DNA of 64,000 nt from NCBI RefSeq assembly GCF_000346465.2, contig NC_034009.1:13835730-13899729 (forward strand), written 5' to 3'. The stretch is from Prunus persica. Taxonomy: Eukaryota; Streptophyta; Magnoliopsida; Rosales; Rosaceae. Positions 46,954 through 58,627 of the stretch are shown here, piece after piece. A program made the position numbers and the translations under genes. Under the pieces are notes generated by a model that was not told the origin of the DNA, searched no databases, and was given only the letters and a program-made list of their open reading frames with translations. Every line of letters begins with the position of its first letter. Position 1 is the stretch's first letter.

Positions 46954-46965
46954 TGGTATCAGAGC
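46954..46965 (+). other. Copia-II primer-binding site
   Basis: TGGTATCAGAGC abuts the 5' LTR. Confidence 0.93.
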
Positions 46966-47021
46966 TTTAAGCTCCAACGAGTATATCTTCTTGATCCTCA
47001 CTTTTTTTTTTACCCTTCACA

Positions 47022-50000
47022 ATGAGTATTGAGTCTACACAGATCCCTAAACCCAGCCCTACCGTCACTCCCAACAGTTTGGTGATCAGCACTAACACCT
47101 CAAATTCGTTGATTACAATCAACGCTGCTGCCCAATTACTCGTCAAACTCACGCCTCTAAACTATTCGTCATGGCATGCACAGTTCAATGCCCTCTTCTT
47201 AGGGTATGATCTTCTAGGCTATAGAGATGGCTCTCATTCTTGCCCTCCCAAACCAGCCATTGCCTCCCCAACATTGCCCTATACTCTTTGGGTGCGCCAA
47301 GACTAGTTATTGCTTCATGCAATTCTCACTTCCGTGTCCGAGCAAGTCATATCTCTTATCGTCACCGCCACCACATCCAAGGTTGCTTGGGACAAACTCA
47401 ACCAACTCTACGCCAACAAGGCTCGATCTAGAGTCATGGGCCTCAAAAGAGCGCATCTCTCTCATGCGACGTGACTCCAAAACTATTTCTGAGTACCTCC
47501 AGCGTGTCAAAGCCATAGCTGATGAACTTGATGTCCTTCTCTTTGATGACGATCTCATCATCCACATCCTTAATGGCATCGGCCCCGAGTTCAAAGAAAT
47601 TTCAGCCGCTGTCCGTACTCATGATTCGTCTATCTCTTTCGAGATTCTTCATGATAAACTTGTGGAGTATGAAGCAGCCCTCGAACTAGAAGAAAGTGCC
47701 ACTCCTAGGCCTGTGATCATAGCATATACTGCTCAGCAATCTCAATCTTTCCATTGAGGACCTCGCAACAACCAACCAAATCAATCCTGCCCTAGCCATC
47801 ACTCTGGTCCTCACTATTCTAGCCATTCCGCCACTGCAAATTCTTCCTACAGCAACTTTTCTAACAGCAGCTACTTTGGTGGGTCTAACTCTCGACGTTC
47901 TACCAATTTCTCTAGTACTGGTTACATGGGCTTTTGTCAATTGTGCGATCAACAAGGTCACAGCGCCAAACGATGCCCTCGTGTCCAACTTGCTCAGAAC
48001 CACCAACCCATGGCAAATCCTACCAGTAATTCGCGCACTTCACCTTCCCCTACTTGGCTCCTTGACTCCGGTGCCTCCCATCATGTGACAGCTGATCCCA
48101 ACAACCTCTCTCAGCACTTGCCCTATGAAGGTCCTGATGAAATTGTGATTGGTTCCACCCATCTCTCTTCTCCTTCATCTCACCATTTCTCTCTCTCTCT
48201 CTCTGATGTGTTATGTGTACCTTTCATTCGTAAAGATTTGATATCTATCTCTAAATTCAATAAACAAAAAACACTTCTATTGAACTATTTGCTGATTTCT
48301 TTCTTGTGAAGGATTTGAACACGGGGGCGGTTCTTCTCTGAGGCCTGAATAAGGATGATGTGTATGGGTGGCCCCGCTCTATTCGACCAATGGCTATGGT
48401 GGGTGTGGCAACTCCTCAATCTGTGTGGCATCAACGTTTAGGTCATCCTCATCATCGTACCCTTCTACAAATCATTCAATCTTCGTCCCTCCCTGTGTCC
48501 TCTAAATTTCCCCTAGAGTCTTTCTGTGTCTCATGTCAATGTAATAAAAGCCATAGGCTCCTCTTTCGTGTTTCATCTCTCAAAAGTAGGGGTCCCTTTG
48601 ACATTCTCTACAGTGATGTTTGGGGTCCTGTACCCTGCTCTTCTATAGATCGTTTTAGTATTATGTCATCTTTGTTGATCATTTCACAAAATATATTTGG
48701 TTATATCCAATTAAGTTTAAGTTTGATGTGTTTTCTGTTTTCACAAAATTCAAAGCTTTTATTGAGAATTATTTCAAAACTAAAATTATTACCCTCTACT
48801 ATGATGGAGGTGGTGAATTTGTGAAATTAAAAAAATTTATTGTCACTCATGGCATTACCCATCTCACCACCCCACCTCACAAGCCTCAACATAATGGTAT
48901 GGCAGAACGTCGTCATCGTCATGTTGTTGAAACTGGTCTTACCTTACTCCATCGTGCTTCCATGCATTTATCCTATTGGTCCTATGCATTCCAAAGAGCT
49001 GCCTATCTTATAAATCGCATGCCTACTCCCACCCTCCAAAATATTTCTCCTTATACTGCTCTCTTTGGCCAAAACCCTAATTACCAAAAACTTCGTATTT
49101 TCAGGTGTGTGTGTGTGTGTGTTATCCTTGGTTACGTCCTTACAACTCTCACAAACTTCTTCCTAGGACTCGTCCATGTATTTTTTTCGGCTATTCCATC
49201 TCACAAAGTGCGTATCACTGCCTTGATCTTTCTACCAACCGTCTTTTCCTTTCTCGCCATGTCCAATTTGATGAATCCACATTCCCGTTTGCTACTCATG
49301 ACCCTACTGCCTCTCCTGTCTCCTCTTCGAGTCTTTCTACCTGGTCAGCTCTTCTCCCCTCTCTAGTTTCGGTTCCTGTCCACCATGCCACCACCCCACA
49401 CCTTCCTTCACCGCCGCCAATCAACTCACCACCATCACAGGGCCCTCAGCCCCTGCCATCCTTGTCCTCGGAGGAGTTTCGCTCTCCAGCCCCTTTTTCC
49501 CCTTCTAGCACCCGTTCCGACACCCATTCAGACACCCATTCCGGCACCCCCTCAGGTACCCCCTTCGACACCCCTTCCCCTCATCAAACACTGCCAGTGC
49601 CCTCTTTAGACCCGACCCCAGCCACCTCTTCATTCGTCCAGCACCTCCCCACATCTCTCACACCTCCTCACCCACCTTCCCCATCATCACCTCCCATTAC
49701 TGCTCCCAATCATCATCACATGGTTACTCGCTCTAAAAACAACATCTTCAAGCCCAAGCATGTCTATGCCATAACCAAACATCCACTTCCCCCATCCTTG
49801 GAACCCGCATGTGTTTCTCAGGCTACTCGGGACCCTCTTTGGCATGTTGCAATTTCTGCTGAGTTTATAGCATTAATTCGCAATGGCACATGGGAACTTG
49901 TTCCCCCAAATCCTCATCATAATCGTATTGGGTGCAAATGGGTATTCCACATCAAATGCCATCCTGATGGCGCTATTGACCGGTATAAGGCTTGCTTGGT

Positions 50001-50189
50001 GGCTGAAGGGTTTCATCAATGCCCTGACATTGATTTCTCTGACACTTTCAGTCCTGTTGTGAAACCCACTACCATTCGGGTTGTCTTACATCTCGCACTC
50101 TCCTCTGGCTGGCCTATATGACAATTGGATGTTAATAATGCATTTCTTCATGGATCCTTTACTGAAGATGTGTGTATGTCTCAGCCTCC
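47022..50189 (+). pseudogene. Copia-II gag, protease, integrase and first part of RT (broken)
   Basis: Gag starts at ATG 47022 ('MSIESTQIPKPSPTVTPNSL') and has 'LLVKLTPLNYSSWHAQFNAL' typical of Copia gag. A stop at 47304, a one-base shift near 47440 and a stop at 47755 follow. Then come the zinc knuckle 'CQLCDQQGHSAKRC' (about 47938), protease 'WLLDSGASHHVT' (48055), GAG-pre-integrase 'VWHQRLGHPHH' (48422), integrase pieces 'YSDVWGPVP', 'YYDGGGEF' and 'PQHNGMAERRHRH', a (GT)n expansion at 49105-49121 that shifts phase, a long Ser/Pro/Thr-rich linker, and RT motifs '[14 protein letters not shown]' and 'DVNNAFLHGSF'. Tat-2 cuts the frame at 50190. Confidence 0.9.
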
Positions 50190-50190
50190 C

Positions 50191-50855
50191 TGTGGGGGCA
50201 TATATTTTCGTCTCCAATCAGGGCACGCCACGTGGAAAAGAAGATTATCTCTTAAATTAATTAATTAAACCAGTTTATCTGGCTAATTAATTAATTGGGA
50301 TAAATATCTTAATTAATATGATATTATCTTTATTTAAAGAGATAATATCATTAATTAAGATATTATCCTAATAAAGAGAAGATAATATCATTTAATTCAG
50401 ATATTATCTTCTTAAAAGATAATATATTTAATTCGGATATTATTAAAGCCGACTCGATCCCTACGAAACCCTAGCCCTGAGGCTCCTATAAATAGACGAC
50501 CTTATTCATCATTCAAGGTACTTCAGAAAACCTACTCCTTATACCCGAGAAAAATACCCGAAGCTCTCTCTCCCTCTCCACTCTCCATATTTTCTCCACA
50601 CGGCTCCAGCCACTACACACGGCTCCGGCCACCCGGTTTACACCCTACATAAAACTCCGTACCCTTTGCTTAGCTATTGTCTTCCTACAAACACTCGAAC
50701 TAACTTAGGCATCGGAGGGCCTTTGGCCAACACCCCCCGGGTATGGTCTATTTACTCCAATCCTTTTTACAGGAATAGAGGAAGAGAGAGAAGAAAGATC
50801 GAAGGTTGAAGGATCTAGAAGCGAATATTCTCCCGTGAGATTATTTGCACAAACA
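50191..50855 (+). repeat. Tat-2 5' LTR
   Basis: 665 bp, TGTGGGGGCATATAT...GCACAAACA. TATA box TATAAATA at 50487-50494. Followed by TTTGGTGCTTTCATTGAGAG, the same primer-site motif as Tat-1. Confidence 0.96.
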
Positions 50856-50951
50856 TTTGGTGCTTTCATTGAGAGCACGAGTTATACTCAACGCGTGCTC
50901 AAGGAATCCTTTCCTCCTATTTTTCAATCCACCGAAGCCTTCCAAACAACC

Positions 50952-53036
50952 ATGGTTGGAAGCAAGCGCACAAGGAGCAAAACCCCCGCGATGGCTCAAT
51001 CCGTGACGGCCCAAAGCTACTCCTCCCACGGTCCAGCGATCGACATGGTGGCTCAACCATCTCTCGCCGCCATGAACCCACAACAACCCTTGTTGTCACA
51101 CCACAGCAGCCGCCCCGTGTGACTGGAACCCACTGCACCAGCCTCTGTCGCCGTTGTACCATCTCAAGGCCTCGTGGCCGAATCTAGCCACCTTCATAGC
51201 TCCGCCGCCGAGCATGGTGGAACTTCACATCAAGGTGGGCTCACTACCACTGCCAACTTTGGCCCAATCTTAGAGCAACTTCAAGCATTCCCTCCATTGC
51301 CTCTACGCTCGACGCACGCTCCCGCCTACACATCCAATGAAACCCTAGCCCGTGTGTAATTGGGCTCCACACATTTCTTTCCTCCTGATCCACAAAGTCA
51401 AGTAGACCTTAATCTGAGAGTTGACCAGCTAACTCAAAGAATGGACGACCAAAACAATTTGATGAGGCAATTCCTCAACCAAATAAACTTGGCTCAAAAC
51501 CTTAGCCTTCGACAACAGGGCGAAGAGAGAAGGATGAACGAACGCACCGATAGGCAGTTCGGTGGGAACCAAGCAGGTCGAGCAAGAGTAAGCAGACAAG
51601 GAAATGCACAACAATGCGATCAGCTCGCCGACATGTCGCAAGCATCCGCAAGCCACACTCAGAGTAGACAAAGTCTCCCATCCAGATTGAGTTTAAGGAC
51701 CAACGTGCATGATAGGTTAGGCCCACAACTTGGCATCTGCGCCCACCTAGGCCTCCAAGGAGGTCAAACCGACAATCATCACAATGAGGACAGTGAAGAA
51801 AGGCACTCTACTACTCTCTCTCAAAGAACCAATTCTCGTTACCAAGTTACGGAAAATTCCTCGCAAACGCAGTCCACCAACACGCCGCCTAAGCAGCGAA
51901 ACCGAGAAAGTCGACCCTTGCAAACCAATGAGGAAGTTAATCAACCTCGCCCAAATCGTAAAGGTCATCAACGTGACCGACCAGCCATGTGTGCGAAAGA
52001 CGTTGAGAAGCTTGTAAATAACCGACTTCGAGACTTAAAGATTGGAGGAAATTTCGAAGATGCACTACGCATGGAAGTAGACCAAGCAAACTCCTCACCT
52101 TTCACCACCGAAATCGAGCAAGCCGCTCCCCCGAAACGATTCTCAACGCCCTCTTTCACATGCTTCAAAGGGGATTCCGATCCCGAAAGCCATCTAAAGC
52201 ATTTCAAGAGCCTTATGATCCTACACAAAACTGAAGATGCGTTAATGTGCAAGGTCTTTGCAATGACTTTGCGAGGAGCAACTCAGGACTGGTTCCACAC
52301 CCTGCCATCCGGGTCGATCAGCAGCTTCAAGGAGCTTGCTTATATCTTCACCAAATAGTACACTTCTTATCGGACGATCAAGAAGAACCCTGACCATCTG
52401 TTCAACGTGCACAAGAAGTCCGATGAATCCCTTCGAGACTACATCAAGAGGTTCAAAGCAGAGAGGGCAAACATTGTAGGATGTGATGACCAAATTGCAT
52501 CCTCCGCCTTCAAGAGGGGGTTGCCAATTGAATGTGAGCTATATCGCGAGCTGACCATCTCTCTCCGCCAAACATTGATGGAAGTCTTTGCTACAGCAGA
52601 GCGCTACGCACTATGGGACGACGACCAGATTGCCGCGAAGAAGGCTGATCAAGCAACTAAGTAGGCAAGCAAAGAGAACGGCAAGCGTATATCACAGCCT
52701 CAAGAAAGTGCTCGAGCAACAGAGAGCTACACCAAGTTCACGATCCCGATACACCAGATCCTAGCCCAAGTAAATGACATGCCTTGGTTGAAGAAACCAT
52801 CACCTTTAAAGGGAAACCTAACAAAGAAGGATACCAGTAGATACTGCACATTCCATGAAGGGTATGGTCATTACACAAATGACTGCTTCGCCTGGAAAAG
52901 ATACCTCGAAGATCTAGTCAGAGATGGCCATTGCACGGAATTCATCTCAAAGGGGGCTCTTCAACAAATCAAGGATTGTGACGCAACTAACAATAAGCCT
53001 TCACGAAAAAAGCCATATGGATCAACACGATCCTAG
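50952..53036 (+). pseudogene. Tat-2 gag with four in-frame stops
   Basis: Starts 'MVGSKRTRSKTPAMA'. One phase runs throughout with stops at 51120, 51357, 52356 and 52662 and no frameshift. It contains the 'LRVDQLTQRMDDQNNLMRQF' heptad segment, a single Arg-rich unit, 'DVEKLVNNRLRDL', the capsid ('TQDWFHTLPSGS', 'LFNVHKKSDESLRDYIKRF') and a knuckle 'CTFHEGYGHYTNDC'. It breaks off after the knuckle where Tat-1 continues into protease. Three of the four stops look like C-to-T change at CGA, CAA or CAG codons, as expected of a methylated, silenced copy. Confidence 0.9.
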
Positions 53037-53139
53037 CTTACTTTAAGAGCCCGGGCTGACCACCAGGGGGCAGAAGAGAAAGATCAAGCACCCGACTTTC
53101 GCCTTCCAAGCCGTCACTAGCTACCAAGTTATGGAAGAC

Positions 53140-53217
53140 AAACCTTTCATCATCTTTCAATGGAAGGAAGTTCCAAGGCAATGGAATGCCCATCACTTCC
53201 AGGGGGACTATCCATGA
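53140..53217 (+). pseudogene. Tat-2 integrase C-terminal remnant
   Basis: The stretch reads 'WKEVPRQWNAHHFQGDYP' plus stop (53215-53217), matching the last residues of Tat-1 pol. It marks the right side of the pol deletion; the left side is in the region after the gag knuckle, about 53040-53110. Confidence 0.85.
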
Positions 53218-53398
53218 AACACTTCACCTATCAGTTGGGCTCTAAGCAGGCACCCAAGCCTCCCTCACCTCCATTGAAGACAAGTTACTTTTGATGTTAC
53301 TCATGCAAGCTCATCTTTCTGTTCAATAAAGCAATGTAGTCACACAGACATCAATACAAGTTCAAGCTTTTCTTTCCAATGGAGTGTTCACAAAAGCA

Positions 53399-54470
53399 AT
53401 CGACACGTCTCCTGACGTAGGCCAAGCGGGCCACACTTATCGACGTCTCCGGACGTAGGCCAAACGGGCCACACTTATCGACACGTCTTCGGGCGTAGGC
53501 CAAACGGGTCACTTTGATCGACACATCTCCGGACGTAGGCCAAACGGGCCACACTCATCGACACGTCTCCGGACGTAGGCCAAACGGGTCACATTCATCG
53601 ACACGTCTCCGAGTGTAGGCCAAACGGGGCACACTTATCGACATGTCTCTGGGCGTAGGCCAAATGGGTCACTCTGATCGACACGTCTCCGGACGTAGGC
53701 CAAACGAGCCACATTCATTGACACGTCTCCGGACGTAGGCCAAATGGGTCACATTCATCGACACGTCTCCGGGCGTAGGCCAAAAGGGCCACTCTCATCG
53801 ACACGTCTCCTGACGTAGGCCAAACGGGCCACACTCATCGACACGTCTCCGGACGTAGGCCAAACGGGTCACATTCATCGACACGTCTCCGGGCGTAGGC
53901 CAAACGGGCCACTCTCATCGACACGTCTCCTGACGTAGGCCAAACGGGCCGCACTCATCGACACGTCTCCGGACGTAGGCAAAATGGGCCACACTCATCG
54001 ACACGTCTCTGGGCGTAGGCCAAACGGGTCACCCTCATCGACACGTCTCCGGGCGTAGGCCAAACGGGTCACTCTCATCGACACGTCTCCTGACGTAGGC
54101 CAAATGGGCCACACTCATTGACACGTCTCCGAGCGTAGGCCAAACGGGTCACTCTCATTGACACGTCTCCAGACGTAGGCCAAACGGGTCACACTCATCG
54201 ATATATCTCCGGACGTAGGCCAAACGGGCCACTAACATAGACACGTCTCCGGACGTAGGCCAAACGGGTCACATATATCGACACGTATCTGGACGTAAGC
54301 CAAACGGGCCATTCTCATCGACACGTCTCCGGACATAGGCCAAACGGGCCATTCTCACCGACACGTCTTCGGACATAGGCAAAACGGGTTACTATCATCG
54401 ACACGTTCCCGGACGTAGGCCACTCTCACGAGCCATTCTCATCGACACGTCTCCAGACGTAGGCTAAACA
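53399..54470 (+). repeat. 40-bp tandem array in Tat-2, about 27 units
   Basis: The unit is close to 'cgacacgtctccggacgtag' plus 'gccaaacgggccacactcat'. Copies differ by a few bases and the last few are most diverged. It holds the same place as the 97-bp array of Tat-1 and its 'GTCTCCGGACGTAGGC' core resembles 'GTCCCCGACATACGC' of that unit. Confidence 0.96.
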
Positions 54471-54689
54471 TGCCACAAGTCAGAAACACTCAAGCAATTC
54501 ACAAGACACTATGCGAATTGAAGTTATTAAAAAAAAACTGAAATTTCCATAGCAAAGTGATCAAACCGGCCAAGTTCAACTAAAAGAAGATGGTCAAACA
54601 AGACCAATTATTCCAAACAGAGAGCAGACTACAAAAGCTGAAAAGAAATGAATGATCAGTCTTCATCTACTCCGAGACGCCAGCAGGAG

Positions 54690-55750
54690 ATCTTTAATCT
54701 GTAGTCTATTCCGCATCCGCTTGATCAACCACGCTCTCAGCAGCTCCACCTGCATGATTCGCGATATCTTCCACCACCTCTTTTTCGAAGCAGGTGAAAT
54801 GTTGCTTCCCTTTGTTTTTCCAAGGAAAGACTTGAGAAAAGACCAAGATCGCCAGCCTGACAGATTTGATCAACCAGCTCAGCACAAGTAGATGGAATTG
54901 ACAGAAAATTCATCTTGAGCAGATCAGGCATGCATGCATCCTCTACAGGGGTGAACTTGTCCACCTTAGGATTAGTCGTTGACGTTGCAGAAGAGCCCTC
55001 GGCTCGGGCAGGTGACTCTCTCGTCTTCTTGGTCGCCGTCATCCTCACCTCCAAATGAGTCAACGACGTTGAATCTACTTCACGTTTGACTGCTCGTGAC
55101 TCAACTGCTGGATCATGATGGTTGGGTAGATGAGAAGACCTCCCAGTTCGACCTCCATCCTTTGACTGTTGCATATGACCGAACTTCGAAGAATAATATC
55201 TACATCTCATTGCCTTACAACAGGTGAACTAGATCGCGCACGGACTACTTTACATAGCAGATCACGGTCCCCAAGCTTGTCTGCAGGAGGCTTGAGTGGA
55301 ACATCCCGAATATTGCGCATATCGCCAATCTACTTGCTATTTGCACCAACGAGATGTTTAACCCTAGCTGACGATGGGGGAATAGCTCCTACTTGACATC
55401 AGCCTTCCTTCTTTATGAGGGTCCGGCAGAACACTCCTCCTACCCAGCCGGCAGATCATCAAAGACTGGACCATTCTGCTTCAATCTCTCAACACCTTGG
55501 ACAGGGGGCAGACCACCAACTTTTTCTCGATACTCGCTCAGCAGCAACCAGTTGCCACCACCGCTCCAACCGTCTTCAGCCGCCAGTCACAACGTCAACC
55601 AGCCTGGTCCCACCCAGTTGGTCCTCGCCGCGAAAAAGAGAAGATGAAGAAAATATTTACGTGCTCGACTTACTTTGGGATGCACGACAACTCCTCTCTT
55701 CGACAAGCAGTACAAAATTCTCCAATATCTTTCTCAAGCTAGAAAGTAGA
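54690..55750 (-). pseudogene. Tat-2 antisense ORF, decayed homologue of the Tat-1 antisense ORF
   Basis: The longest surviving piece (54737-55210, minus) has 'PNHHDPAVESRAVKREVDS', 'DLLKMNFLSIPSTCAELVDQ' and 'LGLFSSLSLEKQREATFHLL', matching Tat-1 'SNHDSSAGPRTVKRRADS', 'DLLKTGFLSSPFACAKLVDH' and 'ICAFSSLPLDKQEEAAMYHL'. Further upstream on the minus strand, 'LLSEYREKVGGLPP' matches 'LLSEHRKEVGGLPP'. Stops and frame changes break it. The coiled-coil and acidic tail are largely lost. Confidence 0.85.
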
Positions 55751-55793
55751 GAAATTAAGTTTGCGATGTGAGAAAGAGTGAAGAGAAGCCCTG

Positions 55794-55801
55794 TATTTAT
55801 A
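55794..55801 (-). promoter_or_regulatory. Candidate antisense TATA box upstream of the Tat-2 antisense ORF
   Basis: On the minus strand the sequence is CTTGTATAAATACAGGG, a consensus plant TATA box, lying between the 3' LTR and the antisense ORF and pointing into that ORF. It is followed by a pyrimidine-rich leader (CTTCTCTTCACTCTTTCTC). This suggests the ORF has its own promoter. I see no equal box at this place in Tat-1. Confidence 0.55.
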
Positions 55802-56015
55802 CAAGTTGGACAACCCGGGTCAAGAAGGAATCACAAGCTCATTCCTACTGGGAATTCAACTCCAACTACAATCAGAAGCCAACACCAATTGAGAATCCGA
55901 TCTGCAAAAGGAGTCCAACTCACAGAAGAAAGCCCAAACAAAGTTGGAGAGTTCGAAAAAAATAATTTCATCTCCTACCTGCCGCACAAGCGCCACGCAG
56001 AAGCTTGGGGGCATT

Positions 56016-56680
56016 TGTGGGGGCATATATTTTTGTCTCCAATCAGGACACGCCACGTGGAAAAGAAGATTATCTTTTAAATTAATTAATTAAATCAGTT
56101 TATCTGGCTAATTAATTAATTGGGATAAATATCTTAATTAATATGATATTATCTTTATTTAAAGAGATAATATCATTAATTAAGATATTATCCTAATAAA
56201 GAGAAGATAATATCATTTAATTCAGATATTATCTTCTTAAGAGATAATATATTTAATTCGGATATTATTAAAGCCGACTCGATCCCTACGAAACCCTAGC
56301 CCCGAGGCTCCTATAAATAGACGACCTTATTCATCATTCAAGGTACTTCAGAAAACCTACTCCTTATACCCGAGAAAAATACCCGAAGCTCTCTCTCCCT
56401 CTCCACTCTCCATATTTTCTCCACACGGCTCCGGCCACCACACACAGCTCCGGCCACCCGGTTTACACCCTACATAAAACTCCGTACCCTTTGCTTAGCT
56501 ATTGTCTTCCTACAAACACTCGAACTAACTTAGGCATCGGAGGGCCTTTGGCCAACACCCCCCGGGTGTGGTCTATTTACTCCAATCTTTTTTACAGGAA
56601 TCAAGGAAGAGAGAGAAGGAAAATCGAAGGTTGAAGGATCTAGAAGCGAATATTCTCCCGTGAGATTATTTGCACAAACA
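56016..56680 (+). repeat. Tat-2 3' LTR
   Basis: 665 bp; preceded by AAGCTTGGGGGCATT polypurine-type tract; 15 differences from the 5' LTR. Confidence 0.96.
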
Positions 56681-56685
56681 CTCTC

Positions 56686-57837
56686 GGCTTCATTGATCCC
56701 AATTTCCCCGGTCATGTGTGCAAGCTCTGCAAAGCTTTGTATGGCCTCAAACAAGCACCGTGTGCTTGGTACAAAGAGTTGAGCTTGTTCTTGTTTTCTA
56801 ATGAATTCCTAAATGCCCTCTCTGATGCTTCTCTTTTTATTTACCTTCATAAAGGCATTGTTATTTATTTTCTTATGTATGTTGACGACCTTGTTGTCAC
56901 AGGAAATAATGCCTCACTTGTTTCTCAGTTTGTTCATGCTCTTGCTAGGAGGTTCTCTGTCAAGGATCTTGGATCCCTTAATTCTTTTCTCGATGTTGAA
57001 GTTGTGCATACAACAGCTGGTCTCTTTTTGTCTCAACACAAGTATATCTTTGATCTTTTGAGCAAGGCCCACATGGATGGTGCAAAGGAAGTCAGTACAC
57101 CCATGACCACTTCCAAGTCTCGTGCTTCATGATGGTTCTCCTCCTACTGATGCCACTAAGTATCGCCAACTAGTTGGTGGTCTTCAATATCTCAGTCTCA
57201 CTCTCCCCTACATCTCATTTGCTATCAACAAGCTTTCTTAATTCATGCATAAACCATCTGGCATTCATTGGTAAGCTTTGAAGCGTCTCCTTTGCTACCT
57301 CAAAGGCACCATCTATCATGGTCTTCTTCTTAAACGCTCTAGCACCACTACCTTGTTTACTTTTTTGGACGCGAATTGGGCTGGGAACCGTGATGATTGA
57401 ACATCCACCACAGCCTATGTTGTCTATCTTGGCAGTAATCTCATTTCCTGGAGCTCCCGCAAACAACGAGCCATTGCTCGCTCATCCACCGAAGCTGAAT
57501 ACCATGCCATTACTTGCACCGCCGCTGAACTTGCTTGGATAAAATCCCTGCTTTGCAAACTTGGTGTTATGCCCTTCTCCACACCTGCCATTTCTTGTGA
57601 TAATATTGGTGCCACCTCCTACTGTGCCAATCTTGTTCTCCATTCTCGCATGAAACACATTGACATTGATTTTCAGTTTGTTCGTGATTTAGTCACTCGT
57701 GGGCTCCTTCAGGTCTCTCATGTTTCCACCACTGATCAACTCGCCGATGCCCTCACAAAGCCTCTGTCTTGCCACCGTTTTCAACTTCTCCGGTCCAAGA
57801 TTGGTGTTGCTGACGGAGCCACCATCTTGCTGGGGCG
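56686..57837 (+). pseudogene. Copia-II RT C-terminal part and RNase H (broken)
   Basis: Resumes right after Tat-2 with 'NFPGHVCKLCKALYGLKQAP', then 'LMYVDDLVVTGNN' (catalytic YVDD), 'FSVKDLGSLNSFLDVEV' and 'GLFLSQHKYIFDLL'. Stops and shifts occur at 57130 and between 57180 and 57400. RNase H pieces follow: 'RSSTEAEYHAIT' (near 57480, in a shifted phase) and 'SRMKHIDIDFQFVRD', ending with 'DQLADALTKPLS'. Joined by position with the left part it forms one Copia polyprotein remnant. Confidence 0.9.
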
Positions 57838-58129
57838 TATAAGGGAACCACCGCAGTCAATGCAAATCAATGCCTCATCTCCAGCAATCTTGCCGTTGCC
57901 AAATTAGGCTCTTCCAGAAGCTCCATCGTCAACTCCTCAGAATCAAAGGATTCCCTTCCTAATTTATCTTTAGGTTGACTCTGTATATAAATTTTTATTG
58001 ATTTTGTATTCAATCACGCATCTACTTACTCTAGTTAACATCATCAATTCTGTATATAAACTTTGTACTGCTCATTATATTATTCATTAAGTGAATACAA
58101 AAACATCCTTTCCAATACTATTATTTACA
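57838..58129 (+). repeat. Copia-II 3' LTR
   Basis: 292 bp, starts TATAAGGGAACC and ends TTATTTACA; followed by target duplication TGGGA. Confidence 0.9.
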
Positions 58130-58134
58130 TGGGA

Positions 58135-58627
58135 TACGTCGTGGTTGGTAATTACATGGTGGCCACTGATTACCACTTTCCTCTAAATGTTCTGTTATTG
58201 CGGAATTATAAATATTGTCATTCTGTATGTTCTCATAGGCACCATCCCAGAGTTCTCTCATTGACCAAATACTATGCATTGCTACTTGTCGCTGCATCGA
58301 GAGAGGGTAATGATGTCTCTTTATGGCAGTACTTATCTTTTCTTTCATACAAAATTTTGAGCCATGTCTCAGGTTTCTATTATAGTTTTCTATGTTTAAT
58401 GGTAACAGTCCTTCTGGGCACACATGGAAACCTCCAAAAGTGTCGTCACTTCCTATTGACTCCATAAAATCTGTCATGACCAAAATATTAGTATCTAAAA
58501 TACAAATGAATGTATATTAGAAACACAAAAGTTTTTATACTTCTGAATCTTAATTTCTAAACTAAAAAGAACTTAAATGTTAACTTCTAATCTATAAGAT
58601 TGTACACCTAATGCTTCGATACCAACT
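58135..58627 (-). other. Leader of the minus-strand Gypsy element with primer-binding site
   Basis: On the minus strand TTGGTATCGAAGC (58613-58625) follows the LTR end GGGGTGTGACA, a primer-site arrangement usual for plant Gypsy chromoviruses. The leader then runs to 58135, is split by Copia-II, and resumes at 46653 towards gag. Confidence 0.75.

Larger units (their letters stand above)
50191..56680 (+). mobile_element. Tat-2, non-autonomous Tat-lineage element, 6490 bp
   Basis: LTRs 50191-50855 and 56016-56680 are both 665 bp with 15 differences (2.3%, nearly all transitions). Target duplication is CTCCC (50186-50190) against CTCTC (56681-56685), one change. It keeps gag, the very end of integrase, a tandem array, the antisense-ORF region and a polypurine tract in the same order as Tat-1, but protease, RT, RNase H and most of integrase are gone (junction about 53100-53155). 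It lies in the RT region of Copia-II. Confidence 0.95.
46659..58129 (+). mobile_element. Copia-II, older Ty1/Copia element interrupted by Tat-2
   Basis: LTRs 46659-46953 and 57838-58129 with target duplication TGGGA at 46654-46658 and 58130-58134. The ends are TA...CA instead of TG...CA in both LTRs. A TGGTATCAGAGC primer site follows the 5' LTR. Without Tat-2 it is about 4.98 kb. LTRs differ at roughly 16 of 290 sites plus two small gaps (about 5.5%). Coding is broken by several stops and frameshifts. It sits in the leader of the minus-strand Gypsy element. Confidence 0.95.

Noticed and set aside
53399..54470. CRISPR-like regular array
   Set aside because: Repeats are directly adjacent 40-bp units without unique spacers, inside a plant retrotransposon.
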